DNA from: Ensifer sp. Root278
GTDB taxonomy: Bacteria > Pseudomonadota > Alphaproteobacteria > Rhizobiales > Rhizobiaceae
Assembly: GCF_001429285.1 (NCBI RefSeq)
Contig: NZ_LMJJ01000023.1
Location: 195,041-259,040 of the forward strand
Direction: 5' to 3'
DNA length: 64,000 nucleotides
The position numbers were made by a program, and so were the translations under genes. Below the pieces are notes generated by a model. The model worked only from the letters and a program-made list of their open reading frames with translations, ran no database searches and had not been told where the DNA came from. Below are positions 56,910 to 64,000 of this stretch, in pieces. How positions within the stretch are numbered: position 1 is the stretch's first letter; the number at the start of each line of letters is the position of its first letter.

Positions 56910-57010
56910 GCACGTCTTCCGGTCGAACTGAAAATGCCGTCAGGCGAACCCTCCAAGGGAATCGCTTCAATCATCTTAGAGTTGAAAGAACGGTTTGACC
57001 TGACGTCGGT

Positions 57011-57517
57011 TCAGAAAATAATCTCGGCGCGCATCTTCCGGCATTCGAGCAGCGCTCGGATGATATGCTTTTCGACCATATTTCTCGAGATGCCGAGCTC
57101 ATCGGCGATCGCGCTGTTGCTGAGGCCGTGCAGGCGGCTGAGGATGAAGACCTGCTGGCAGCGGTTCGGAAGGCCCTGGATGGTGCGCGCCATGATCAGC
57201 AGGCACTGGCGGGCGTTGACGATGCGGTCCTGGATCGGCCTGTCTTCCGCATGCTCCATGCCCTCTTCGTCGGCAACGAACATCGCTTGCTCGCGCGCAG
57301 CGCGTTCGGACGCGACCCGCGCCACCGAGCGGGCAACCTGGAACAGGTAGGCCTGCGGGTTCTCGATCAGCGTCGAGCGCGATGCCTCCAGCATGCGCAT
57401 GAAGGTCTCCTGCGTGGCGTCGACGGCGTCCTCGCGGTTTCTGAGGCGGCGGCTGAAGAAGCGGCGGATCCTGCCCTCTTCCCGCTCGTGAAGCCCCCGC
57501 ACCATCGCATCGGTCAT
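57011..57517 (-). CDS. FecI-type ECF sigma factor
   Basis: The 168-residue sigma factor has region 2 (RFFSRRLRNREDAVDATQETFMRML) and region 4 (CQQVFILSRLHGLSNSAIADELGISRNMVEKHI), the FecI-like spacing. The ATG at 57517 follows GGAGAGGCAGATTG; a longer frame upstream lacks conserved residues. Its promoter region carries a TGA-N9-TCA iron-responsive box, so iron limitation would induce the regulators and, with ligand signal, the receptor gene. Confidence 0.9.
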   Translation of the reverse strand: MTDAMVRGLHEREEGRIRRFFSRRLRNREDAVDATQETFMRMLEASRSTLIENPQAYLFQVARSVARVASERAAREQAMFVADEEGMEHAEDRPIQDRIVNARQCLLIMARTIQGLPNRCQQVFILSRLHGLSNSAIADELGISRNMVEKHIIRALLECRKMRAEIIF

Positions 57518-57590
57518 CAATCTGCCTCTCCAGCGTGCGGCTGTCGCACCATCATCCTGAACGTACGGCCCGGGTCGCTGCCGCTTATCT

Positions 57591-57605
57591 TGAATACGTT
57601 TCTCA
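57591..57605. promoter_or_regulatory. IRO-like iron-responsive box upstream of the ECF sigma gene
   Basis: TGAATACGTTTCTCA is TGA, nine bases, TCA, the arrangement of the IRO boxes bound by RirA in rhizobia. It is centred about 80 bases upstream of the sigma-factor ATG. The 241-base gap 57518-57758 holds nothing else recognisable. Confidence 0.5.
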
Positions 57606-57758
57606 TGTTTCATAAGTGAAGCGGAGGTGTGCTGCAATGCACTGACGTGCGGCATGACGAGCCGAAACTGCGTCAGGACCGGCCGCGCCGTCTATTGGAA
57701 AAGGACTGTTGCGCGAAGGCCACGGCGTCTGGTACGGGCGCGACCCTGATTGGCGGCT

Positions 57759-58670
57759 TCAGGTTCGTCCCTTGCTCGGCCTCTCGATGGAACTCAGCTC
57801 CGAGGCGATGCGGTCTATCAGCAGTCGCACCCGGCGCGGCTGGACGGTGAGCGGCGGATAGACGATCTGCAATCCCGTCCCACCTATAGAGAAATCCTTC
57901 AGGAGTTCGACAAGGGCACCGGACGCCAGGTCCTCGGCAATGTCCCAAACGGATTTGAGCGCGATGCCGTGCCCCGCGCGACACCATTCCCCAACCACCC
58001 CGCCGTCATTGGCGACGCGCCTGCCGCGCACCATGACCTTGTGCGGCTTGCCATCGACCTGAAAAGCCCACTCCCTGTCGAGATTGGCGCCGAAGCGCAT
58101 GATGATGCAGTCGTGACGGGAAAGATCGTCCGGATGCTCCGGCCGGCCCCTGGCCTCCAGATAGGCGGGTGCGGCGCAGACGACCCGGCGGTTTTCGCCG
58201 AGGGAGCGCGACCGGAGCGTACTGTCGGCGAGAAGGCCGTGGCGGATGGCAAAGTCCATGCCCTGACCGACGAGGTCGACGTAGCCGTCGGTGAGATTGA
58301 AATCCACCGTCACGTCAGGGTGCTCGGCAAGAAAGCGGTCGAGGATCGGCACGATGTAGCGCCGTCCCATATCTTCGGGGGCGCTGAGGCGGATCGGCCC
58401 CGAGATCGTTCGGGTACCCGATCGGATGCCTGTCTCAAGTTCGTCGGCCTCCGCCAGCAGCCGGCGGGCGCCATCGACCAGCAGACGGCCCTCCTCCGTC
58501 AGGCTGATTGCGCGCGTCGTGCGTTTCAGAAGGGCAGCACCGTAGTGGGCTTCAAGCGCCGCCAACCGCTCGGAAACAGAGGCCGGCGACAGGCCCTTTT
58601 CGCGACCTGCGGCGGAAAGCCCGCCCTTTTCGACGATCAAAAGGAACAGAGCCAGATTGTCGAGCAACAT
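57759..58670 (-). CDS. LysR-family regulator
   Basis: The 303-residue protein has the LysR winged helix (LDNLALFLLIVEKGGLSAAGREKGLSPASVSERLAALEAHYG, about residues 3-45) and a substrate-binding domain (ISGPIRLSAPEDMGRRYIVPIL). The sequence SERLAALEAHYGAALLKRTTR is typical of the CrgA-like group. It diverges from the VOC/SDR operon with 91 bases between, so that operon is the likely target. The ATG at 58670 is chosen; the long upstream frame lacks family residues. Confidence 0.88.
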   Translation of the reverse strand: MLLDNLALFLLIVEKGGLSAAGREKGLSPASVSERLAALEAHYGAALLKRTTRAISLTEEGRLLVDGARRLLAEADELETGIRSGTRTISGPIRLSAPEDMGRRYIVPILDRFLAEHPDVTVDFNLTDGYVDLVGQGMDFAIRHGLLADSTLRSRSLGENRRVVCAAPAYLEARGRPEHPDDLSRHDCIIMRFGANLDREWAFQVDGKPHKVMVRGRRVANDGGVVGEWCRAGHGIALKSVWDIAEDLASGALVELLKDFSIGGTGLQIVYPPLTVQPRRVRLLIDRIASELSSIERPSKGRT

Positions 58671-58761
58671 CTTTCGCCTCTTCCGAAATATACTTTTGGA
58701 AATAAGCCAATTATCCGGATGCGCCGCAAGAGCTAAATTCCTTCCCGAAAGGAGACGCGGC

Positions 58762-59154
58762 ATGCATCTCGACCACGTAACCATCCGCACAGGCGACATC
58801 GCGGGCACGCGCGCGTTCTCCGAGACGGTCTTCGACCTGACCGTCGGCGAGCGCCCGGCGGCGATCCGGCGCATCCCGGGCTACTGGCTCTACGCCGACG
58901 GCAAACCGATCGTGCACATCATCGGCAGCCAAGGCAGCGGTTTCGACCGGGCCGCCGAGGCTATCGATCACGTCGGCTTCCGGCTCGACAACTACGCAGC
59001 CTTCCGGGCCAGGCTCGACCGGCTCGCCATTCCCTACTCGACCATGGACCTTGCCGACATCGGCGAGCGCCGGCTGTTTCTGCGCACGCCCGGCGGTCCG
59101 TTGCTTGAAGCACTCTTTTCCGAACCCGTTCCCCCACATTCCCCTGGAGCATGA
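58762..59154 (+). CDS. VOC-superfamily (glyoxalase-fold) protein
   Basis: The 130-residue protein has paired beta-alpha-beta modules: MHLDHVTIRTGDIAGTRAFSETVFDL at the N-terminus and AIDHVGFRLDNYAAFRARLDRL in the second half, with His4-type metal ligands and Glu near LLEALF. VOC enzymes include glyoxalases, dioxygenases and isomerases; no substrate can be named. The ATG follows AAAGGAGACGCGGC. It is the first gene of the operon divergent from the LysR gene. Confidence 0.83.
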   Translation: MHLDHVTIRTGDIAGTRAFSETVFDLTVGERPAAIRRIPGYWLYADGKPIVHIIGSQGSGFDRAAEAIDHVGFRLDNYAAFRARLDRLAIPYSTMDLADIGERRLFLRTPGGPLLEALFSEPVPPHSPGA

Positions 59155-59834
59155 GAATGACGATGACATTCAATGACAATACCGTTTCCGTCGTCATCGG
59201 CGGCACGAGCGGCATCGGCGCCGCCGTTGCCAAGGCGCTGACCCAGCGTCCCGGCCGGGTCGAGATCGCCAGCCGCGCCACCGGCCTCGATATCGCCGAC
59301 GCCGCTTCCGTTGCCGCCTACTTCCGCAAGCTCGGGCCGATCGACCATCTGGTCGTCACGGCCGGTTCTTCGGCCCCCGGCGGCAAGGTTGCCGATATCG
59401 ACCTGGATGCCGCCAAGGCCGCCTTCGACGTCAAGTTCTGGGGCTCGATCGTGCTCGCCCGCGAAGCGGCCAGGTATATACGTCCAGGCGGCACGATCAC
59501 CTTCACCTCAGGTTTTCTCGCCCGCCGGACTGTTCCCGGCACCTTCGTCAAGACCGCGATGAATGCTGCTCTCGAAGCCGTGGCGAAGATCCTGGCCAGG
59601 GAACTGGCGCCGCTGCGCGTCAATGTCGTCAGCCCCGGACTGACGCAGACCGAGGCCTATGCCGGCATGACCGGCGACGCCCGCGACGCCATGTTCGATC
59701 GCGCCGCAGCGACCTTGCCCGCCGGCCGCTTCGGGCAGCCGCAGGACATCGCCCACGGCTACCTCTTTGCTATCGACAATCCATTCGTCACCGGATCCGT
59801 CATCGACATCGAAGGCGGCGCGCTCATCAACTGA
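59151..59834 (+). CDS. Short-chain dehydrogenase-like protein lacking the usual Tyr/Lys pair
   Basis: The 227-residue protein has the SDR cofactor motif VVIGGTSGIGAAVAKAL and the NNAG-region equivalent VVTAGSSAPGG, a Ser in TFTSGFLARR, and the C-terminal SPGLTQTEAYAGM. Where the catalytic YxxxK should stand before AALEAVAKILARELAPLRVNVVSPG (residues 145-170) the sequence reads KTAMN, with no Tyr/Lys pair. The start overlaps the VOC stop by 4 bases; ATG 59157 is an alternative start. It may be a non-canonical or inactive oxidoreductase. Confidence 0.82.
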   Translation: MRMTMTFNDNTVSVVIGGTSGIGAAVAKALTQRPGRVEIASRATGLDIADAASVAAYFRKLGPIDHLVVTAGSSAPGGKVADIDLDAAKAAFDVKFWGSIVLAREAARYIRPGGTITFTSGFLARRTVPGTFVKTAMNAALEAVAKILARELAPLRVNVVSPGLTQTEAYAGMTGDARDAMFDRAAATLPAGRFGQPQDIAHGYLFAIDNPFVTGSVIDIEGGALIN

Positions 59835-59875
59835 CGCAAACCGTTCCGACATTTCGCCCGCAAGAGGACCGTCCC

Positions 59876-60181
59876 ATGCCGACAACGCTCTTTTCTCCTG
59901 TCTCCCTCGGCTCGTTGACCCTGCCGAACCGGATCGCGCTTGCGCCGATGACGCGGGCGCGCAGCAGCCAGCCGGGCAACGTCCCGAATACACTGATGGC
60001 CGAATACTATGCGCAGCGCGCCTCGGCCTCGACGCAGGGTCAGGGCTCCTTCATCGCCAATCCGGACCTGCCGCGCCGGCTGAAGGAAGGCTTGCCGCTT
60101 GCGACCTTCGACGGAACCAAGCTTTTCGGCGGCAGTGCCGACGGATATTGTACCTATCCGGCCCTGGAGGACGCCGCATGA
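59876..60181 (+). pseudogene. Old yellow enzyme (NADH:flavin oxidoreductase) gene with its centre deleted in frame
   Basis: The 101 codons begin like an OYE (TTLFSPVSLGSLTLPNRIALAPMTRARSS, then LMAEYYAQRASA, residues 1-52) and end like one (SFIANPDLPRRLKEGLPL, KLFGGSADGYCTYPAL, residues 59-97). The 250-plus residue middle carrying the flavin- and substrate-binding barrel is missing, and the junction lies near STQGQG (52-57). The reading frame is intact and overlaps the next gene (ATGA), so the deletion kept operon translation. Family length is about 360-370. I treat it as a pseudogene or a relic peptide. Confidence 0.8.
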
Positions 60182-60555
60182 GCGCGCCATTGACGGAACA
60201 CGAGCGCGCGGAAGCCCTGGTCAACGATCACATTGGCACCGAGCTGGTGCTAGAGGAAGAGAGCCTGCGCGTCTGGCATCTGCGGCTGAAGCCCGGTGAA
60301 CCGCTTCGCCCCCATCGCCACGACCGGCCCTATTTCTGGACGGCGCTGACCGACGGTACGGCACGCTCGCGCTCGGGCGGCGGAAAGGTCACGGACGTGG
60401 TCTACCGCGCCGGCGACACGCGCCACTTCAGCGACCTGACGCCGGAGACCGCCTTCGTGCACGATCTGACCAATACCGGCGACGCCGAACTCGTCTTCGT
60501 CACCGCCGAATTCACAGCCCAAGACCATTCGTCCATGACAAGGAGCAAGCCATGA
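60178..60555 (+). CDS. Small cupin-like protein
   Basis: The 125-residue protein has a cupin-like beta region: WHLRLKPGEPLRPHRHDRPYFWTALTDG, with a HxH metal-binding pair in PHRHD, and VYRAGDTRHF as the second motif. It overlaps the OYE remnant stop by 4 bases and the next gene start by 4 bases, all in one transcript. No enzyme activity can be named. Confidence 0.8.
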   Translation: MSAPLTEHERAEALVNDHIGTELVLEEESLRVWHLRLKPGEPLRPHRHDRPYFWTALTDGTARSRSGGGKVTDVVYRAGDTRHFSDLTPETAFVHDLTNTGDAELVFVTAEFTAQDHSSMTRSKP

Positions 60556-61568
60556 AAGCCGTCGCCCTCACCCGTTATCTCCCGGTTTCCGACCCGCAGT
60601 GCTTCCTCGATGTCGACCTGCCGAAGCCGGAACCCAAGGGGTATGACATTCTGGTGGCCGTCCATGCGGTCGCCGTCAATCCGGTGGATGTGAAGATGCG
60701 CGCGCCGAAGGACAAGATCGAGGAAACGCCGCGCGTACTCGGCTGGGATGCCAGCGGCGTGGTCGAAGCGGTCGGCCCGGATGTGACCCTGTTTAAGCCC
60801 GGCGACCATGTCTACTACGCCGGCGACCTGACGCGGCCCGGCACGAACCAGCAGTATCAGCTTGTCGACGAGCGCATCGTCGGGCGCAAACCGAAGTCGC
60901 TAAGCTTCGCCGAGGCAGCCGCCCTGCCGCTGACGACGATCACCGCCTATGAAGCCTTCTTCGACCGGCTCGGGATCGACCGGGACGGTGCGGATCGCGG
61001 CCAGTCGATCCTGATTGTCGGCGGCGCCGGCGGCGTCGGCTCGATCGGCATCCAGCTTGCCAAGCGCGCCGGGCTGACCGTGATCGCCACGGCCTCGCGG
61101 CCGGAGACTATCGCCTGGGTGAAGGAACTCGGCGCCGACCACGTCGTCAGCCACCGCGAGCCGCTGGTTGCCCAGGTCAGGGCGCTCGGCTTCTCCCATG
61201 TCGACCACATCGCCATCTTCAACGATATGCGCCATTGGGACGATGCGGTCGAGCTGATCCGGCCTCAAGGGGGCATCGTTTCGATCGACAACACCGACGT
61301 GCCAATGCCGATGGCGGGCATGAAGACCAAGGCGGCGAGCCTGCATTGGGAATTCATGTTTGCCCGCCCGATGCATCAGACGCCTGACATGATCGAGCAG
61401 CACCGGCTGCTGTCCTTCGTCGCCGACGAGATCGATGCCGGACGGCTGAAAACGACGCTTGCCGAGGTGCTGTCGCCGTTCAATGCCGCAAACCTGCGCG
61501 AAGCCCACCGCCGCATCGAGACCGGTGCTGCCATGGGCAAGATCGTCATCGAAGGTTTTGAAGGCTAG
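60552..61568 (+). CDS. Zinc-type alcohol dehydrogenase-like protein (MDR superfamily)
   Basis: The 338-residue enzyme has the MDR N-terminal domain (VHAVAVNPVDVKMR, GWDASGVVEAVGPDV) and a Rossmann fold with ILIVGGAGGVGSIGIQLAK (residues about 155-173), followed by VIATASRPETIAWVKELGADHVV. It lacks obvious catalytic zinc cysteines, so it fits NADPH-dependent quinone or enal reductases (zinc-binding family by name only). The ATG overlaps the cupin stop. It is the last gene of the LysR-divergent operon; substrate likely an electrophilic carbonyl or quinone. Confidence 0.88.
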   Translation: MKAVALTRYLPVSDPQCFLDVDLPKPEPKGYDILVAVHAVAVNPVDVKMRAPKDKIEETPRVLGWDASGVVEAVGPDVTLFKPGDHVYYAGDLTRPGTNQQYQLVDERIVGRKPKSLSFAEAAALPLTTITAYEAFFDRLGIDRDGADRGQSILIVGGAGGVGSIGIQLAKRAGLTVIATASRPETIAWVKELGADHVVSHREPLVAQVRALGFSHVDHIAIFNDMRHWDDAVELIRPQGGIVSIDNTDVPMPMAGMKTKAASLHWEFMFARPMHQTPDMIEQHRLLSFVADEIDAGRLKTTLAEVLSPFNAANLREAHRRIETGAAMGKIVIEGFEG

Positions 61569-61583
61569 CGCCCAGCTACCGAT

Positions 61584-62078
61584 CTAACTGAAATCGCTCG
61601 CCGCGACGTAAATCGCGGCGAGCACCTCGAGCCCAGCCTGATCCTCGGCATCGAAACGGTTGGGGCTCGGGCTGTCGAGATCGAGCACGCCGAGCACTCT
61701 GCCATCCTTGAGCAAAGGCACGACGAGCTCGGAGCGGGACGCGGCATCGCAGGCGATATGCCCGGGAAAGGCATGCACATCGGGCACCAGCATCGTCTGC
61801 CGTTGCGTGGCGGCAGCCCCGCAGACCCCTTTACCGACCGGAATGCGCACGCAGGCGACCTTGCCCTGAAACGGCCCGAGCACCAGCTCGTCATTCGGCC
61901 GCAGGAAATAGAAGCCGGCCCAGTTCAGATCCGGCACCAGATCGAAAACGAGGGCGGAAAAATTGGCGGCATTGGCGATGAAGTCGCGCTCGTCATGCAG
62001 AAGCCCGCCGAGCTGGCTCGCCAGTTCGCGGTAGAATTCGGGCTTGTCGCCGGTCTCGATTGTCTTCGTGGCAAACAT
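61584..62078 (-). CDS. msrC: Free methionine-(R)-sulfoxide reductase (GAF domain)
   Basis: The 164-residue single-GAF-domain protein has the fRMsr catalytic cysteines in ACVRIPVGKGVCGAAAT and HIACDAASRSELVVPL, and the NWAGFYFLR and LGVLDLDSP segments. It reduces free methionine-R-sulfoxide with thioredoxin in the cytoplasm. Length and motif order match YebR/MsrC. It is convergent with the MDR gene across 15 bases. Confidence 0.9.
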   Translation of the reverse strand: MFATKTIETGDKPEFYRELASQLGGLLHDERDFIANAANFSALVFDLVPDLNWAGFYFLRPNDELVLGPFQGKVACVRIPVGKGVCGAAATQRQTMLVPDVHAFPGHIACDAASRSELVVPLLKDGRVLGVLDLDSPSPNRFDAEDQAGLEVLAAIYVAASDFS

Positions 62079-62153
62079 CTCTCACCTTTCAAATCTCGGC
62101 ATCCTGAGCCGCTGTTGGGCACGCGCCAGCCGGCATGAGCGGCACGCGGCCTG

Positions 62154-63203
62154 TCACCCGTCCGTTTCCGGAGCGGCCTCCACCCTTGTGATGATCTCGC
62201 CGAGCACAAAGTGTAGAGCATCGCGGTAGCCGTTGCGGGCTGACGGTCCGCTCTCGGCCGAGGTCATCACCACGGTCAGATCGAGGCTCGGAACGATGTA
62301 GAGCATCTGCCCGCCGTAGCCCCAGGCGAAGTGCACCTCCTCGCCAGCGATCTGGCGGTCGAACCAGCCGTAACCGTACTCGTCCCCGGAGAAACGCGAA
62401 TTGGTGCGGTGCTGCCAGGATGCTGCGATCCATTCTGATGACACAAGCTGCTGGCCTGAGGTCGCGCGGCCGCCATTGCGGTAGAGTTCGCCGAAGGCAA
62501 GCAGGGAACGGGCGCTCATCGCCATCTGGTTGCCCCCGAGATAGATGCCTTGGGGATCGCGATCCCAGGATCCGATGCGAAAACCCTCGAGTAGCCCCAG
62601 CCAGTCGCTTGCCAGCGCCAGGGTCGACTTGCCGCTGACCTTCGTCAGGATCGCCGAAAGCAGGTGGGTCGATGCGGTGGAATAGAGCATCTCACCGCCC
62701 GGGTCGTCGTCGAAGGGCTGAGCGAGCGCCGTACGCACCCAGTTGCTGCTCGCGACCCATCGGCCATAGTTCGGCCCCGACAGCCGGCCAAGCCCGGCCT
62801 GCATCGACAGCAGGTTGCCGATGGTGATGTCGTTGATGCGCGGATCAGGCGAAGCCGGCAGGTCCGTCTTCAGGATCGGCGCGATCTTCTGGTCCGGCCC
62901 TTCGAGCAATCCCTTGTCGATCGCAATGCCGACCAGCGCCGAGATGATCGATTTTGACGCCGACTTGATGTTGGTCGAGTCGGTCACGCGGTTGCCGCGA
63001 TAGCCGCGCTCGGCGAGGACCTTGCCGTCACGCGCGACGATCACGGTCTTCAGGGGCTCAAGCTCCTGCCGCGAAGCCAGTTCTTCCAGCAAGGTCGAAA
63101 CCGGCGCCACCACCTGGGCAGCCGCCGGCAAGGTGAGCAACGTCAGGACGACGAGTGCCAAGGCGACGATCCGGGCGAAGAGAACGGCAGCACATCTGAA
63201 CAT
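62154..63203 (-). CDS. Exported serine hydrolase of the class C beta-lactamase fold
   Basis: The 349-residue protein has a signal peptide (hydrophobic ARIVALALVVLTLLTLPAAAQ at the N-terminus) and the SxxK catalytic motif in SASKSIISALVG, with a YxN-like GPNYG farther on and FAWGYGGQML near the C-terminus in place of a clear KTG. Family members are esterases, D-aminopeptidases and penicillin-binding hydrolases, periplasmic. The ATG at 63203 is chosen for the signal peptide; ATGs at 63239 and 63254 are possible. Activity on beta-lactams is not implied. Confidence 0.82.
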   Translation of the reverse strand: MFRCAAVLFARIVALALVVLTLLTLPAAAQVVAPVSTLLEELASRQELEPLKTVIVARDGKVLAERGYRGNRVTDSTNIKSASKSIISALVGIAIDKGLLEGPDQKIAPILKTDLPASPDPRINDITIGNLLSMQAGLGRLSGPNYGRWVASSNWVRTALAQPFDDDPGGEMLYSTASTHLLSAILTKVSGKSTLALASDWLGLLEGFRIGSWDRDPQGIYLGGNQMAMSARSLLAFGELYRNGGRATSGQQLVSSEWIAASWQHRTNSRFSGDEYGYGWFDRQIAGEEVHFAWGYGGQMLYIVPSLDLTVVMTSAESGPSARNGYRDALHFVLGEIITRVEAAPETDG

Positions 63204-63302
63204 GGAACAGCATCTAAGACGATCTTCCGCCGCCGTCATCCACTGCACGGCCATCTCACGGCGATTTGACAGCCGGGTGACTGAAAGGCCGTGGCGCTGA
63301 CC

Positions 63303-63875
63303 TCAGGCCGTCGGTTGCCTTGCAAAGGCCTCAACGAAACGCCGCAGGCTCTGTTCGACGAACTCCGCGACAGGCACTTCTGGGTCGAAACTCCACCAGA
63401 GCAGCGATCCCTGCCATTGCGATGCCATCAGGAGTCCGAGTCCAGGGGCAGCGGCGGGCAATCCCGAAAGACATTCGTCGAGCACGCCGGAAAGCACGTC
63501 GCGCCACGTCACCCCCCGCGCACGGAGCAGCGGGTCCCGTAGGTCTTCCCGGAGAATTCGGAGATCGTCGGCATAGGATTCGATGGCGCCATAATCGCCG
63601 GACAGGCCGACGAGCAGCGCGATGGCTCCCTCCGGCGTTCTCGGCACCGTCGCCACCAGCTCCGCTGTCTGGCGGTCAAGGCCGTCCCAGGCCTGGTTGA
63701 GCGCGCGCTGGATCAGCTTCGTTTTGTTTTCAAAGCGCTGCACGAGCGTGGCGCCGGAAAGGCCGGTCCTTGCGGCGAGCGACGCGAAAGTCAGGCCATC
63801 CGGCCCTTCGGCCCGCATCAGCGCAAATGCAGCCACCAGCACCTCTTCGTCTGGCATCGTTTTTGGTCGTGGCAT
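63303..63875 (-). CDS. TetR-family transcriptional regulator
   Basis: The 190-residue protein has the N-terminal helix-turn-helix (VLVAAFALMRAEGPDGLTFASLAARTGLSGATLVQRFENKTKLI, residues about 12-55) and an all-helical ligand domain. The ATG at 63875 follows GAGAG and is preferred to an ATG at 63887. It diverges from the SDR gene starting at 63963 and probably represses it; the AT-rich 88-base gap between has TATAAAT-like repeats (around 63887 and 63910) but no clean palindrome. Confidence 0.85.
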   Translation of the reverse strand: MPRPKTMPDEEVLVAAFALMRAEGPDGLTFASLAARTGLSGATLVQRFENKTKLIQRALNQAWDGLDRQTAELVATVPRTPEGAIALLVGLSGDYGAIESYADDLRILREDLRDPLLRARGVTWRDVLSGVLDECLSGLPAAAPGLGLLMASQWQGSLLWWSFDPEVPVAEFVEQSLRRFVEAFARQPTA

Positions 63876-63962
63876 CTTGACTCTCATTTATAACCGAACA
63901 ATCATTTATATATCCAATTCAAGAGAAAGCACCAGCGGCTATCGGCCCCAAGGAGGAAAACA

Positions 63963-64000
63963 ATGACGCTCGAAGGAAAAATCGCGCTCGTCGCCGGCGC
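63963..64000 (+). CDS. Start of a short-chain dehydrogenase gene (cut by the window edge)
   Basis: Twelve complete codons give MTLEGKIALVAG, followed by the first bases of the next codon; this is the normal opening of a classical SDR before its glycine-rich cofactor motif. The ATG follows AAGGAGGAAAACA. It diverges from the TetR gene, its likely repressor. Nothing more can be said from 38 bases. Confidence 0.6.
   Translation, partial: MTLEGKIALVAG

Overview
The window is high-GC, densely coded DNA of alphaproteobacterial, Rhizobiaceae type, most like Sinorhizobium/Ensifer. This rests on protein character (RhtX-type siderophore permease, GatZ/KbaZ-type tagatose genes, DUF1127 protein, many CUT1/CUT2 and opine/peptide ABC importers), on two copies of a RIME-like palindromic mosaic repeat, and on TGA-N9-TCA (IRO-like) and NrdR-like regulatory sites. 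No rRNA, tRNA, IS element, CRISPR or phage gene was seen. The ABC-importer density suggests a catabolic chromid/megaplasmid or an accessory-rich chromosomal segment; that is inference.

Layout. 1-9.1 kb: a 5-oxoprolinase/hydantoinase gene cut by the window edge, divergent from a MarR-type regulator, an oligopeptide ABC importer and an M14 peptidase, plausibly a peptide/pyroglutamate scavenging unit. 9.3-12.2 kb: an OmpR-type two-component system and a small outer-membrane beta-barrel. 12.3-22.2 kb (minus): an eight-gene operon with a CUT2 sugar importer, SorC regulator, aldo/keto reductase, GlpD-like flavoprotein, LsrF-like class I aldolase and LyxK-like FGGY kinase; it looks like a complete but unassigned sugar/polyol pathway. 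A LacI regulator diverges from it. 23.5-28.5 kb (minus): a UgpBAEC-like importer headed by a metallophosphoesterase, with Pho-box-like repeats at its promoter. 28.9-34.0 kb: a PotABCD-type importer ending in an Asp/Glu/hydantoin racemase, facing a GcvA-like LysR regulator.

35.1-40.2 kb: a DUF1127 protein, then nrdHIEF (class Ib ribonucleotide reductase) behind a long leader with a DnaA box, an NrdR-like box on the -10, a cobalamin riboswitch and a large hairpin element. 40.3-42.8 kb: a Bcr/CflA efflux pump with divergent TetR, and acylphosphatase. 43.1-50.0 kb: CUT2 importer, PfkB kinase, GatZ/KbaZ protein and LacI regulator, matching the known D-tagatose route (tagatose to tagatose-6-P to fructose-6-P). 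50.1-52.1 kb: isochorismatase-like hydrolase, GlxA-type regulator, a small unknown protein. 52.2-57.5 kb (minus): FecI sigma factor, FecR, STN-bearing TonB receptor and RhtX-type permease, an iron-siderophore surface-signalling module with an IRO-like box upstream. 57.8-64 kb: LysR regulator divergent from a VOC/SDR/OYE-remnant/cupin/MDR operon, where the old yellow enzyme gene has lost its centre in frame; then free-methionine-sulfoxide reductase, a serine hydrolase, a TetR regulator and the start of an SDR gene.

Together the genes describe a soil/rhizosphere heterotroph importing many substrates, each set paired with a local regulator. The strongest leads are the unassigned polyol/sugar operon, the phosphate-box metallophosphoesterase-importer operon, and the layered control of nrdHIEF.
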